Shown: positions 40,560 through 50,900 of the stretch, piece after piece
How the letters are laid out: every line of letters begins with the position of its first letter
Position numbering within the stretch: position 1 is the first letter of the stretch
DNA from: Antilocapra americana
Lineage: Eukaryota; Chordata; Mammalia; Artiodactyla; Antilocapridae
Reading direction: 5' to 3'
NCBI GenBank assembly: GCA_007570785.1
Contig: ML660203.1
Coordinates: 10,145,524 to 10,209,523 of the forward strand
Length of the DNA: 64,000 nucleotides
Program-made: the position numbers and the translations under genes
Notes under the pieces: generated by a model
The model's input: only the letters and a program-made list of their open reading frames with translations
Database searches by the model: none
Told to the model about the DNA's origin: nothing

Positions 40560-41255
40560 ATTGGCTGAGTTCTTGCTAGGTACTAGGTACCTGGTGGTAT
40601 GGGAGGCTAGGGTTTAGTAATGAAAAAGCCAGTTCCTGCTCACCTGGGGTTTACCATCCAGGGAGGGAAGACTAATGAACATACAGCTCAGAGTGGTAGG
40701 TGCCAGGGAGGCAGTGCAGTAGAGAACAGCAAAGTCTGTTTTCCAGGGAAGACCTCTCTGAGGAGGTGGTGTTCTCTCTGAGACCCAAATGATGAGGAGT
40801 GAGGCATGCTGAGAGGTACAGGAAGGGTATTCTGGGCATAGGAGCTGCAAAGTGCACAGGCCCTAAGTGGGGAACAGCTGACAGCATTCCAGGGCCTGCA
40901 GGAGGTCCGTGAGACTGGGATAGAGTGGCAGGTGGGGACTCAGCAGAGTGTCGGAGGTGGAGTCCCAGAGGCTGGCTGGGCCCATCAGGCAGGCTTTGTG
41001 GGCCAGAGTGAGGGGTTTGGGTTTTCTTCTCGATTTGACAGGCAGCCTTTGGCAGGTTTAAGCAGGAGAGAGATGTGGCTGTGATGTGATTTACATTTTG
41101 GAAAGATCCTTCTAGCTGTGTGTGGGGAACAGAACGTAGAGAGCCAGGCTGGCAGCGAGATCTAGAGAGGGTGCCAGGCAGGGGTCCCAGGGAGACCATG
41201 GCAGCCTGGACCAGGGTGGGGCCTCGGGGTGGAGAGAAGTGGGCAGATCTGGGGT
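40560..41255 (+). repeat. Ancient mammalian repeat, same family as 15070
   Basis: CAGCTCAGAGTGGTAGGTGC, GACCTCTCTGAGGAGGTGGT, CAGGAGAGAGATGTGGCTGT and GGAGACCATGGCAGCCTGGA in order. Confidence 0.5.
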
Positions 41256-42184
41256 ATCATTTGCAAAGTGGCTCAGCGACCCAGGACTTTTTGGAGGTGG
41301 AGATGACAGAGATGGGTATAGCAAATGACCGTTCCCACCCCCCGCCCAGCTGAGAAACAGATTTGGATCTTGCCCCCTCCCCTCGCCTCTTCAGCCCCCT
41401 GCAGCCCTCCATGGCCCCTCTGGGGCCAGCCACCCGCCCACGGGCCCCTGGCATGCGAGCTTCCCAGCTGGCCTTGATTGTTGTCACTCCCCAGGGAGTC
41501 ATGGGAACACACTCCCCCTGCCCCCTGTGCCCCCCTCTTCCCAGACAGGGCCAGGCCCTAACAATGCCCCTCAGCCAGCCAGTGGCCTGGACACAATGCC
41601 CCTGTTTCGGTTCATTGCCAGCTCCGGGAGGCCTGCTGGGTTTCCTGGCCTGTTTGGCATATATATAACTCTGGCTTCCAGCAGGGATTTTTTTGTTGTT
41701 GTCAAAAAAAAAAAAAAAAAAAAGGGAGAGAGGGAGGGAGAATATCTCAGTCTCCTCCTCTCTGAATATCTTAATATATTATGAAAAGCCTTTCTCTTCT
41801 CTTCATGAGCTCTTGCTACTCCCCTCCCTGACCGCATTTGCCATGTGCCTGTCAACCCTGGGACCAAATGCAGGTCAGCAGGTGTCAGAAAGAAAACGAG
41901 AAAAATGAAAGAAAAGCGACTCATTCCACCATAGCCAGCCTAAAACGTGCTGGTGAAGCTGGAGGTGATGAGAACATGGAGGCCTCTGAAGGCGCAGGCC
42001 CTGGGGCCCCGTGCTTTTCGGCCACCTTATCACCAACTTCCAAGACACCCTCCAAAATGAGGCACAACGTTTTATCTTGAGCCCCTAGGAAAGAGAAGAG
42101 CTGCTGACTAAAAATGGGCATGCCATTGATTGTATGATGCACCTCACTTTCAGAGCTGTTAAATACGAAAGAAAGTTTGAGAGA
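41256..42184. other. Intergenic unique sequence
   Basis: Includes a 20-nt A run at about 41704-41723. The GC-rich part at 41350-41690 shows no repeat and is a reasonable candidate for conserved noncoding DNA, which cannot be tested here. Confidence 0.35.
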
Positions 42185-42312
42185 GGACTTCCCTGGCTGT
42201 CCAGTGGTTAAGACTCTGTGCTTCCACTGCAGGAGACACGGGTTCAATCAGGTGTCTCCTGATTGAACTAAGATTTCCACCTGCCCGCTGGTGCAGCCAA
42301 AAAAAATTAATC
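42185..42312 (+). repeat. Short CHR-2-type SINE
   Basis: GGACTTCCCTGGCTGTCCAG head; an internal GGTTCAATCAGGTGTCTCCT local duplication. Confidence 0.8.
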
Positions 42313-42544
42313 AATTTTTAGAAAAGGGTCTGAGAATCCGTGGAATATAGGATTGTCTCACCTACACACTTCATTGCCGTCTAAGTGTGTTTTTCTCCTT
42401 GTCTCTGAGCCTAATAAAGTTTGGGAAGCGGTGCACGGATTGCTGCTTGAAAACTCCTGTTCTGCAGCCTAACAAGAACTTTTTTTCTTTTCTCATTTGG
42501 AAAAATTAAGAGGAGATGTAGGCAAGCTGCTCCAGTGATTCAGC

Positions 42545-42712
42545 CTTCATTCTTAGTAACTGCTGACATTTATTGAGGGCTCTCTACGTGCCAACTACTG
42601 CCCTAAGCACTTTCATAACTCAGTTAATGTCCCAACAGGCCTGTGAGGTGAACACCGTGATCATTATTATTACCATCCCCATTTTTACAGGTGAGAAAAC
42701 ATAGCCCTTCTG
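42545..42712 (-). repeat. MIR SINE
   Basis: CTGACATTTATTGAGGGCTC, CTAAGCACTTTCATAACTCA, CATCCCCATTTTTACAGGTG. Confidence 0.8.
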
Positions 42713-43334
42713 CTTTAAGGGCTTCCCACCCCCTCACTGCAGCCCTGGTCAGGGCAGGCATGGCCACTGTGTCAGTTTTCTGTCCTCCGCTTGGAAGAGC
42801 GTAATCCCATTGCAGAGGCTGGAGTGATACAGAGAAAGGAAGAGGCACTGGGTGAGCCTTGGAGAGGAGAGGGGGTCCTCAGAGTTTGAGCTCATGGAAT
42901 AATCAGGGCGCAAGGGAAGGGAGGCTAGCTTATGGACCAGAGGCCTATCCACTTCCACTGACCTTGAACCCTCCAGCTGGACATTTGGACCGGCTGATGA
43001 CCAAAGCCTTAGCCAAGGCCACACAGCCAGGCAACTGCTGGCTGGCACTAAGCCCCATGAACACCCACTTCCCTTCCCTTCCACATCCATGTCTTCTGCA
43101 GAGAGGAGCCACGCTGGTGCTCTAGTGATGTCACTAAGAGCAGTTAACATTTCTTGGATGCTTCCTCAGTGCCAGGCGTAGGCATTAGGGACTGCAAACA
43201 GAGTGGCAGGGCAAGTACGGTCATCACGTGAGCCAAGCCAGGCAGAGGCACTTGTTGCCTGGAGGGTCAAGGCTCTGACTAAATGGAGGACCTAGCATTG
43301 CCAGATATTACTTTTTTTTAAAGCCAAACATTTG
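42713..43334. other. Intergenic unique sequence
   Basis: Nothing recognised beyond short MIR-like text at 43000-43060. Confidence 0.35.
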
Positions 43335-43420
43335 AGCGTTCCCTTGTGATCAAATGGTTAGGATTCCATGTGTCAAGGAATTAAGATCCTGCAAGCCATG
43401 CAACATGGCCAAAAAATTTT
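43335..43420 (+). repeat. Degraded CHR-2-type SINE
   Basis: GCGTTCCCTTGTGATCAAAT head and CAACATGGCCAAAAAATTTT tail. Confidence 0.6.
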
Positions 43421-45044
43421 AAAAATCCAGATATGTAAATTTTTCTATAGCATGTCCCAATTTAAAATTTGTTTTAAAAACTAATCCATAATTCAGGGGA
43501 AGAATACTTTGCGCAAATTAAATCCGGCCTGTGGGCCAGTTTGCAAACTCTGCTTGTCTTGTTTTCTCATTGAACCCTGACACCCATTCCTTTGAGGAGC
43601 CCCTGCCCCTTGTTCAATGAAGGAGGCAAGCAGAGCTCTTCAGGGGGTAAATCACTTACCCATCTGGCCAAGCCACACAGTCGGGGTCTGCCCGACTCCC
43701 AAGGCTTGCTCCTATGTAAGACAGACTCCCGAATGGGTGAGAGGCCTGTGTTCTGACACAGTCAGAACTGGCACCGTGACAGAATGTCTCCACAGACAGT
43801 AAACCGTCATTCAAACCATTCAGTGTAGTGACAAGGGATCATTCGAGATGAATGTAATGTTGCAGACGTAAAACTCCCCACCTCCTTCTGCCAGAACTCA
43901 ACAATGGATGTCTCTGTGCCTCTTAATAAAATGAAGTCCCCACAGAATCATTTCTCCCAATTATGTATTCCTTATAATAATGGGATGTTCATGTTTGGAG
44001 ATTTTTTTTTTCAGCTATGAATGTACGTTTAGGGGAGTTGGTGTATGCGGAATAAATAGCTTTGAACTATTTGTGTCGCTTGTCAAACTTCTTAATGAGC
44101 ATATTGTGCAGATACATAGAAATAATTCTCTCTCCCATTGGAGGGTGAGCTCCAGGAGTCAGAGATGAGTGTTTTGCTTTCAGCTGTCTCCCAAGCACTT
44201 GGTACAATGTCGGATACATAGCAGGGGCTCAGTAAATATCTGTGGATTGTATGAGTGAGGCTCAGAGGAAGTGAATTGACTTGTCCAAGGTCACAGACTC
44301 GGGTTCTTGTTTACATCCACCTGATTTTGAAGCCCACACTATCACTCCTCTACCAGCCTTCCTCTTGGAACAAGGTCTTCAGGCAAAGGATCGTGGGTCC
44401 AGGAGCTTCCACCCCTTTGGACTCCCCTTGAGTTAGGACCTGAGGAAGGTGGAGATGGACAGTGAGCTCCTGTTAATTAAGCTACTATCCACATAATACC
44501 TTTTGGAAACCACACATTGTACTCTTAACAGCCCTGAGGCTGACCCTGGGGTATTTACAGAGGGGATTGTACATAAAGGGCAGGCCCTGGGTTTTACAGT
44601 GGAAGACTTCTATTCTGCTGTGTGACCTTGAGTGGTGAGTGCCCCTTCCTGTGCCATGTAGATAAACGAGCTTCACTTATTTATCAGGTCGGAAGGAGAT
44701 CATCAATGGAAATGGCTGCCCAGTAATTGTGGATTTTTTTTTTTTGAAGCTTGAGAACAGGCTTATCAGGATATGTCTGGCTTGGGGCTAAGAGGCTCTA
44801 TCTTAGAAAGCCTTTGCTGCTTTCAAGTGGGTATTAATAGATGCAGAAGGCCCTTATCTCTGAGTTCACACTGGAAATTCTGCTCTTCACTCCTTTTTGC
44901 TACAGGAGGACAGGAGAGCTTGTGGGAAGGAGGGCACCTGCTTTGACAGAGGAGGTTGTGTACTGGAATACTTCAGGGAAGGCAGGGCATTGAAAATCCC
45001 CAGGCTTTGGTCTTATCAAGTCTGAATAATAAGCTTTTTCATCA
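43421..45044. other. Intergenic, mostly unique sequence
   Basis: About 43500-43560 resembles the end of a MER20-type hAT element. About 44180-44330 holds MIR/L2-like text. AT-rich 43850-44110 matches no repeat I recognise. Confidence 0.35.
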
Positions 45045-45192
45045 GCTAGGTAAGCTCATGCCCTTTAGGTCTCAGTTTCCTCATTCTAAAATGGGGCAAT
45101 AATAATGGTATCTGCCTTCCTTCACCAGCAACCAGTACAGTGCTTGGTATATAATAGGTGCCTGATAAATGTTTGTTGAGTGACTGTGGGGC
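45045..45192 (+). repeat. MIR SINE 3' half
   Basis: TCTCAGTTTCCTCATTCTAA, then AGTGCTTGGTATATAATAGG. Confidence 0.75.
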
Positions 45193-45599
45193 GTGAGAGA
45201 GCTTCACAGAATGAATGCTACTGTTGTTGAGCCCCTTTGGGAATGTGTGAAGGAAGGAAATTCCCTCTGGAGTGGGAATGTTGCTGGCTTCTCTCACCCT
45301 CTTTTCAGGATCTGGCTTGGCTATTTAGAATGAGATCTACCATTCTAGTGGGAGCTTCTCGAACTTGGGGGGAGAAGAGGGACAGGCCAACCCTGGGGCT
45401 GGGAATCCATTGCCTGCCAGATTGGGTCACTGGCTGGCTTCACTCCTGAATGGGCTTCAGTTTTCCCTTCTGTACTGTAAGATGCTTATTTAGTCTCTCT
45501 GTTCCCTTCTAGTGCTCATATAGTCTGGGATTTGTGATGAGTAATTTCACAAACTGCTTAGGAAACTCCTGGTGTGTTCCTAAACCACCTTATCTTAAT

Positions 45600-45735
45600 A
45601 GTTTTTGAAACACTTTTAGATCCCTTATACTTTTCATCCACATGGCAACCCTGGAAGGTGAGGTGGGGGAATGGCAGTGAGCCCATTTTACAGATGAGGA
45701 AACTGAAGTTATGAAGTGTCTGCAAGGTGCTGTAA
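45600..45735 (-). repeat. MIR SINE fragment
   Basis: CCCATTTTACAGATGAGGAA at 45682 preceded by CATGGCAACCCTGGAAGGTG. Confidence 0.7.
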
Positions 45736-46614
45736 TTGGAGGCTGCCCCACACATTTTGGTTATACAAGTACACCGATTTGTTCTCCAATGTGAACGTAC
45801 ATAAAAATCACCTGGCATGAGGTAGGGGTTTGCTTGTGAAAATGATTCCTGGGCGTTGAGATTCTAAAACGGCAAGGATGGGGTAGGCCCATAGTTAACA
45901 AGCACCCAAGTGATTCTGAAACCTGGGACATTCCAGATGGCCTCCAGTGTGAGCCTGTTTCTTTTTACAGCCCTTCTCAGTACCTACTGTGGACCAGGCA
46001 AGTGTTGGGAAGAGGCCTTATTGGAGCTCCCAGTCTGATAAGGAAGGCAGGTAAAGAAATCCAGTGTGCGCTCAGTGCTGGAACAGAGGTGGGGGTGGAC
46101 AATGGAGGAATTGAGTAACTTCAATACCTGAGTGCTCCCTGGAAGAAGAGATATTTATCCTGGGCCTAGGGATCTCATTCTTGATTACGTCTTAGGATTT
46201 TTTTTTTTTCCCCTGATGGGTCAATCCCCACCAGATGGCAGGCAAGTTCATAGAAATCATCAAGCCTTTTACATCTCTCTCTGCCCTCAGTGCTGGCACA
46301 GAGCCTGGCATAGAGGAGAGGACAGTATTGCTCAAATCAGCTGATCTGAGCAATGAGAAATGGCTGATGGAGAGGTCCCAGGGCCTCCGGATTAAATGCA
46401 TTTTCATGCTCAGCACACTCACCTCCTCCCTTTGTGAGATCTAGCATGGAATTAATAGTGAAAATTCCACATCATGTTGTAAATGCTTGTTACCTGTTTC
46501 CCTTTTCCCTTTATCACTAAACTGTGAGTCCCTTAGGGCCAGGAGTCAAGAATGGGGCATAGAGCTGGTTTTCAAAACTTTTGTTGCATAAGTGAATCAA
46601 TTCAAGCAGAAGCT
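45736..46614. other. Intergenic sequence upstream of E2F1
   Basis: About 45790-45940 resembles a small hAT MER element (AAAATCACCTGGCATGAGG); the remainder is unassigned. Confidence 0.35.
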
Positions 46615-46920
46615 GTGCATAGGGTCCTAAAGGAGGTCAGTCCTGGGTGTTCATTGGAGGGACTGATGTTGAAACTGAAACTCCAATACTTTGGCCACCT
46701 CATGTGAAGAGTTGACTCACTGGAAATGACCCTGATGCTGGGAAGGACTGGGGGCAGGAGAAGGGGACGACAGAGGATGAGATGGCTGGATGGCATCACT
46801 GACTCGATGGACATGGGTTTGGGTGGACTCAGGGAGTTGGTGATGGACAGGGAGGCCTGGCGTGCTGCGGTTCATGGGGTCGCAAAGAGTCGGACACGAC
46901 TGAATTGAACTGAACTGAAG
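46615..46920 (+). repeat. BovB LINE 3' end
   Basis: GTGTTCATTGGAGGGACTGA, GACCCTGATGCTGGGAAGGA, GAGTCGGACACGACTGAATT. The closest young transposon to the E2F1 promoter, ending about 600 bp before the E2F sites. Confidence 0.92.
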
Positions 46921-47366
46921 AGTTTCCAGCTATTGGAGGGCTTGTAGAAAAGCCAGACATCCCTCCCCATTTTCTGACAGCTTCCTTCTGCTTGGGCTCT
47001 GGTTGAGAGGAATAGGGTGGGCACAGGATTAGAAAGTGAACGGCTTTGGTGAGGGAAGTTGAGGGAGATATGGCCGGAGCTTGGAGGTGCGCCTGAGAAC
47101 CCAGAAGAGAGGAGGGGCAGTTTCTAGAGATCTGGCCGAGGGTGTAGGGGACACAGGTGAGAGTTCTCGGGGTCACATGGGGCCTGCTGGCGTTGAGTTA
47201 TGCTTAATGGACATTATGTCCTCGATGTCTCCATCGGCCAGATGGGGGTGCGTCGAGGAGGGGGTGGGGCCACCACACCTCGGACAGGGACCGTCCCTTC
47301 TGAGGGCGGGGAGTGAGAACGCGCCTGGCACCGCCCCGACAAAGCCTGCGCGCGCCCCGACCTCCG

Positions 47367-47479
47367 ATTGGCCGTGCCGCCTGGCGCCGCCGCCCCGTCC
47401 CGCCCTCCGCCGCCGGCCCGGCGCGCTGTAGCCAATGGGCGCCGTCGCCGTCGCCTCCGTCACAGTCCGGGCAGCCAAT
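47367..47479 (+). promoter_or_regulatory. E2F1: Three CCAAT boxes in E2F1 promoter
   Basis: ATTGG (inverted) at 47367-47371, CCAAT at 47432-47436 and 47475-47479. The last is 28 bp before the first E2F site. Confidence 0.7.
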
Positions 47480-47507
47480 GGTGGCAGCGCTCGGCGGCTC
47501 GTGGCTC

Positions 47508-47519
47508 TTTCGCGGCAAA
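47508..47519 (+). promoter_or_regulatory. E2F1: E2F site 1 (TTTCGCGGCAAA)
   Basis: Near-palindromic E2F/DP element; the human E2F1 promoter carries the same paired arrangement, which makes the gene autoregulated and repressed in G0 by E2F-pRB family complexes (established). Confidence 0.88.
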
Positions 47520-47524
47520 AAGGA

Positions 47525-47537
47525 TTTGGCGCGTAAA
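47525..47537 (+). promoter_or_regulatory. E2F1: E2F site 2 (TTTGGCGCGTAAA)
   Basis: Second palindrome 5 bp after the first. The spacing and order match the classical twin-site promoter. Confidence 0.88.
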
Positions 47538-47621
47538 AGTGGCCGGGACTTTGCAGGCAGCGGCGGCCGGGGGCGGAGCGGGATCCGGAGCGGGATCTAG
47601 CCCTCGCCTCAGCCTGCCGCC

Positions 47622-47672
47622 ATGGGCCCGCGCCGCCGCCGCCGACTGCCACCTGGGCCGCGCGGGCCGTGA
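47622..47672 (+). promoter_or_regulatory. E2F1: Upstream ORF in the E2F1 5' leader
   Basis: ATG in context GCCGCCATGGG opens a 16-codon Arg/Pro-rich frame (MGPRRRRRLPPGPRGP) ending TGA, only 5 nt before the main ATG and in a different frame. From memory the human leader has an equivalent uORF. A translational brake is an inference. Confidence 0.65.
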
Positions 47673-47677
47673 GCGCC

Positions 47678-47938
47678 ATGGCCGTGGCCGGGGCCCCCGC
47701 GGGCGGCCCTTGCGCGCCGGCGCTGGAGGCCCTGCTCGGGGCCGGCGCGCTGCGGCTGCTCGACTCCTCGCAGATCGTCATCATCTCCACCGCGCAGGAC
47801 GCCAGCGCCCCGCCGGCCCCCGCCGGCCCCGCCGCACCCGCCGCCGGCCCCCAGGACCCTGACCTGCTGCTCTTCGCCACGCCGCAGGCGCCCCGGCCCA
47901 CACCCAGCGCGCCGCGCCCCGCGGTCGGCCGCCCGCCG
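47678..47938 (+). CDS. E2F1: E2F1 exon 1
   Basis: 261 nt, residues 1-87 ([20 protein letters not shown] onwards), Ala/Pro-rich, ending VGRPP; donor GTACGGAC. Confidence 0.95.
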
Positions 47939-50900
47939 GTACGGACACCAGGGACACTGGGCCGAGTGCGCTGCCTGGACCCCCGGGCGGGGCGCGAAGC
48001 TTGGCCGGGAGGCAGCGGGGGCGGGGGAGGGTGGGCTGAGGCGCCCAGGCTGGGCGGTGCCGAGCCTGGGTTGGGCCTCGGGGCTCCGCCCTGGGGTGCG
48101 GGGTGACCTCGGGCCAGTCCTTGTTTGCTGCTCTATGCTCTGGGCCTCAGCTTCCTCGCCGGAGCAGACTCAATGATAATAATGGTCCACGTGTATTCAG
48201 CTGTCGCTGACTGCATGCCAGGCCTCTGACTGACTTCAAGGCAGCTAAAACTCACATCCGTGCTGTGAGCTCGGTGTTGTCACTGTGCCCATCTGAACTG
48301 TACCCAGAGAGGGGAAGTGGCTTGCCCCCTGGTCACAAGGCAGCAAGTGGGATTTAAACTGAAGCCTGCTGGCTTCAGACCAGAATTTGTGGCTGGGTGG
48401 TGGGCATGGCTGCTTGGGGAGGTGAAAGTGGGGTGTTCTGGGACCTGACCATAGAAGAGCCATTGAGGAGACCCTTTCCTGCCTCTGGGACTGCCAGGTG
48501 CAGGCCTGGCCCTCCGGGCCTCTGGGGACAAGCTGCCTGGCTGGGAGGCCTTTTCTGCAGGGGCGGGGGTGACTGGGCCAGCTGCTGATCCCCTCCCTCT
48601 GCCTGTCCTTCCATCTGCCACCCTCCACCCTCCCAGGCCCTGGTTGCCATGGAACCTCATTAATCAGGCAGGCAGACCCCCGGGCCCCAGTGGAAGTCCT
48701 GGGTGGGCTAGGCCTCTGGGAGCTGGAGAGGAGGCCCCCAGTGCCAGGAGAGAGTAAATGCCCCCGGGAGATCCCTAGAAAAAGTGCTCCCTGCACAGCA
48801 AGAGGCTAAAGACAGTTGAGACCAGAGGGCCCAGAGAGGTGTCTGAATTAGGGGGTGGGGGGAAAGAGGAGGTGGAAGCCTAGAGTTTGGTCCTGTGGGC
48901 TGCAGGACAGGGCGTGGAGACCAGTTTGACTGGTGCAGCCTGTGGGTAAAATTAGGGCATGGATGGGCAGGCAGGATGGGGTCTCAGCACAGGTGGTGGA
49001 GCAAGTTGAGGTGGGGAGGCAGGGCCCAGGGCAAGGAGGTGGAAGCCCAACTGCTGACGGAGGCCTGGGTGGCAGCTGGTCCCTGAGGCATCCTAACAAG
49101 GTTCCCCTGACCCCTTTGGCCCCCTGCCCAGTGCATCCTTCCTTCTGGAATCACTGAGATGCTAATAATAACAATAGGAGGCACCATTGTTTTGAGACTG
49201 TTTTGTAGGTTAGGCCATATGCCAAGCACTTTACCCAGTTAACCTGTTTAACCCTGTCAATAACTTTCCCGTTTTACAGATAGGGAAGCTGAGGCTTAGA
49301 GATGTTAGGACCTTCCCTGGTGAGTCAGCTCGTGAGTGGTGGGACCAGTCCAGATTTCCTGAGTGGTTAACTGCTGGCATGCCTTACTTCCTGGAGATGC
49401 TAATAGAGACTGAAGGAAGCCCACGGTCCCTTCCTCCTAATGAGTGAGAGGGAGGGAAGTTGCACAGGGTGAGTCCCCTGATTGGTCTCCTATACCCCAG
49501 CAACCTGTCCCTGCAGGTACCAGCTTGGAGCCTGAACGAGTAGCCTCCACTTAGCTGATTGACAGCTGCTTAGGCCTAGGGCTGTCCTGCTCTTGGGCAA
49601 TGGAGCTTCAGGCTCAGAGGGACAGCCAGGGACTGGGATCAAGAGGGTTGGCTTCTTCTCCACGCCCCGGGGTATCAGGGGCAGCCTCATTGGGTCCAAG
49701 CATTCCATTCATTCAGCAGTTGTTAGTGAGTGCCTCTGAGGTTCTAGGCACAGAGGCAAGTAAAGAGCCTCTGCCATCACAGTACTGAAGGGCCAGTAGG
49801 CATTTTCTGCCACGAGCAGGGGTAGGGCCCGGTCCCACCTTGCTGCTGAAGTCCAGAAACATGGGCCTAGCTTTTGCCGTCCAACACCCCCTAACACTGT
49901 ACCTGTGAGTAGCCACTGGCTATCTGAGCTGTGGCCTCCACTCACCTGCACTAGCATTTGGGGACAGTCCTTGAAACAAGCTACAGGCTCAGCTTCTGCG
50001 AAAGTGAGCATTCATTGAGTACCTCCTGCCTACAAGGCTCTGTGCAGTTCAGCCATTCCTCCTGACTCTTCCTGTCCACATCTCCCCTGTTGTCATGGCT
50101 CTTAAAAAACAAACTGAATATAATACATATTTACTATAGAAGAAGAGATAAGAAAGTTGAAGGGGACAAGATCCTCAGCCCCATCCGTTTTTCCTTTTTT
50201 CTCTTCCAGAGTCTGCTTTTTTTTGTAAGGTGGTTATGACATCTTTCTAAAGTTTTTCCTTGACTTCTGTATTCCAATAGCACATCATCCCCACTTTGGA
50301 GACAAAGCAGCAATTCCTCATGGTCCTCGCCCTGATACCAAGGTTACTCCTGAAATGGATTCTATAATAATACAAACTGAACCAGAGAAAATGGTTTCGT
50401 GAGCTTTTTAATCCCCAAAAGGGATCACATAAATGCATTGCTTCGTAACCATGTTTTTCTTGTCAATATGTCTTTGGGAGAGTTTTGTATCAACCTGCCC
50501 CCATCCTTCTTGACAGCAGCGTGGTATTCCAAGGGCTGGATGAACCAGTTTTTGTGGCCTCTCCCATGGATAGGTATTTGAGTCATCTGGATTTCTTTCA
50601 TCCCTGCTTTTTGGGTCCCTGTGCCTGCATCTCTGGAGAACAGCAGCAGAGATGGGCATCCGCCTGCCTGAGTGTGGCATGGATCTGCCTTCAGCGCGGG
50701 CACCCTTTTGAGGGGGCAAGGGTGCGGTTGGCTGGAGCATGCTAGGGTTCAGGGCTTTGGGCGAGGCTGGAGAGCGAGTACATTGTGGTTTGGCTTGCGG
50801 GAGCCTGGCTTCCGGATGAGCTTCTGCCCAGCCCACTAAGGTTCGAATCCTGACTCCACCTCTCACTGTGTGACCTCTGCGAGGTGCAGACTCCTCAGGA

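Larger units (their letters stand above)
47270..48110 (+). promoter_or_regulatory. E2F1: E2F1 CpG island and promoter
   Basis: CpG-dense region covering the promoter, exon 1 and the start of intron 1. TATA-less. By comparison with the known human promoter, transcription likely starts just after the paired E2F sites, about 47540-47570 (inference). Confidence 0.85.

Noticed and set aside
40672..41199. 175-codon minus-strand open frame
   Set aside because: Lies wholly in an ancient interspersed repeat.
47173..47901. 242-codon minus-strand open frame
   Set aside because: Antisense shadow of the E2F1 CpG island and exon 1; GC-rich sequence lacks stop codons.
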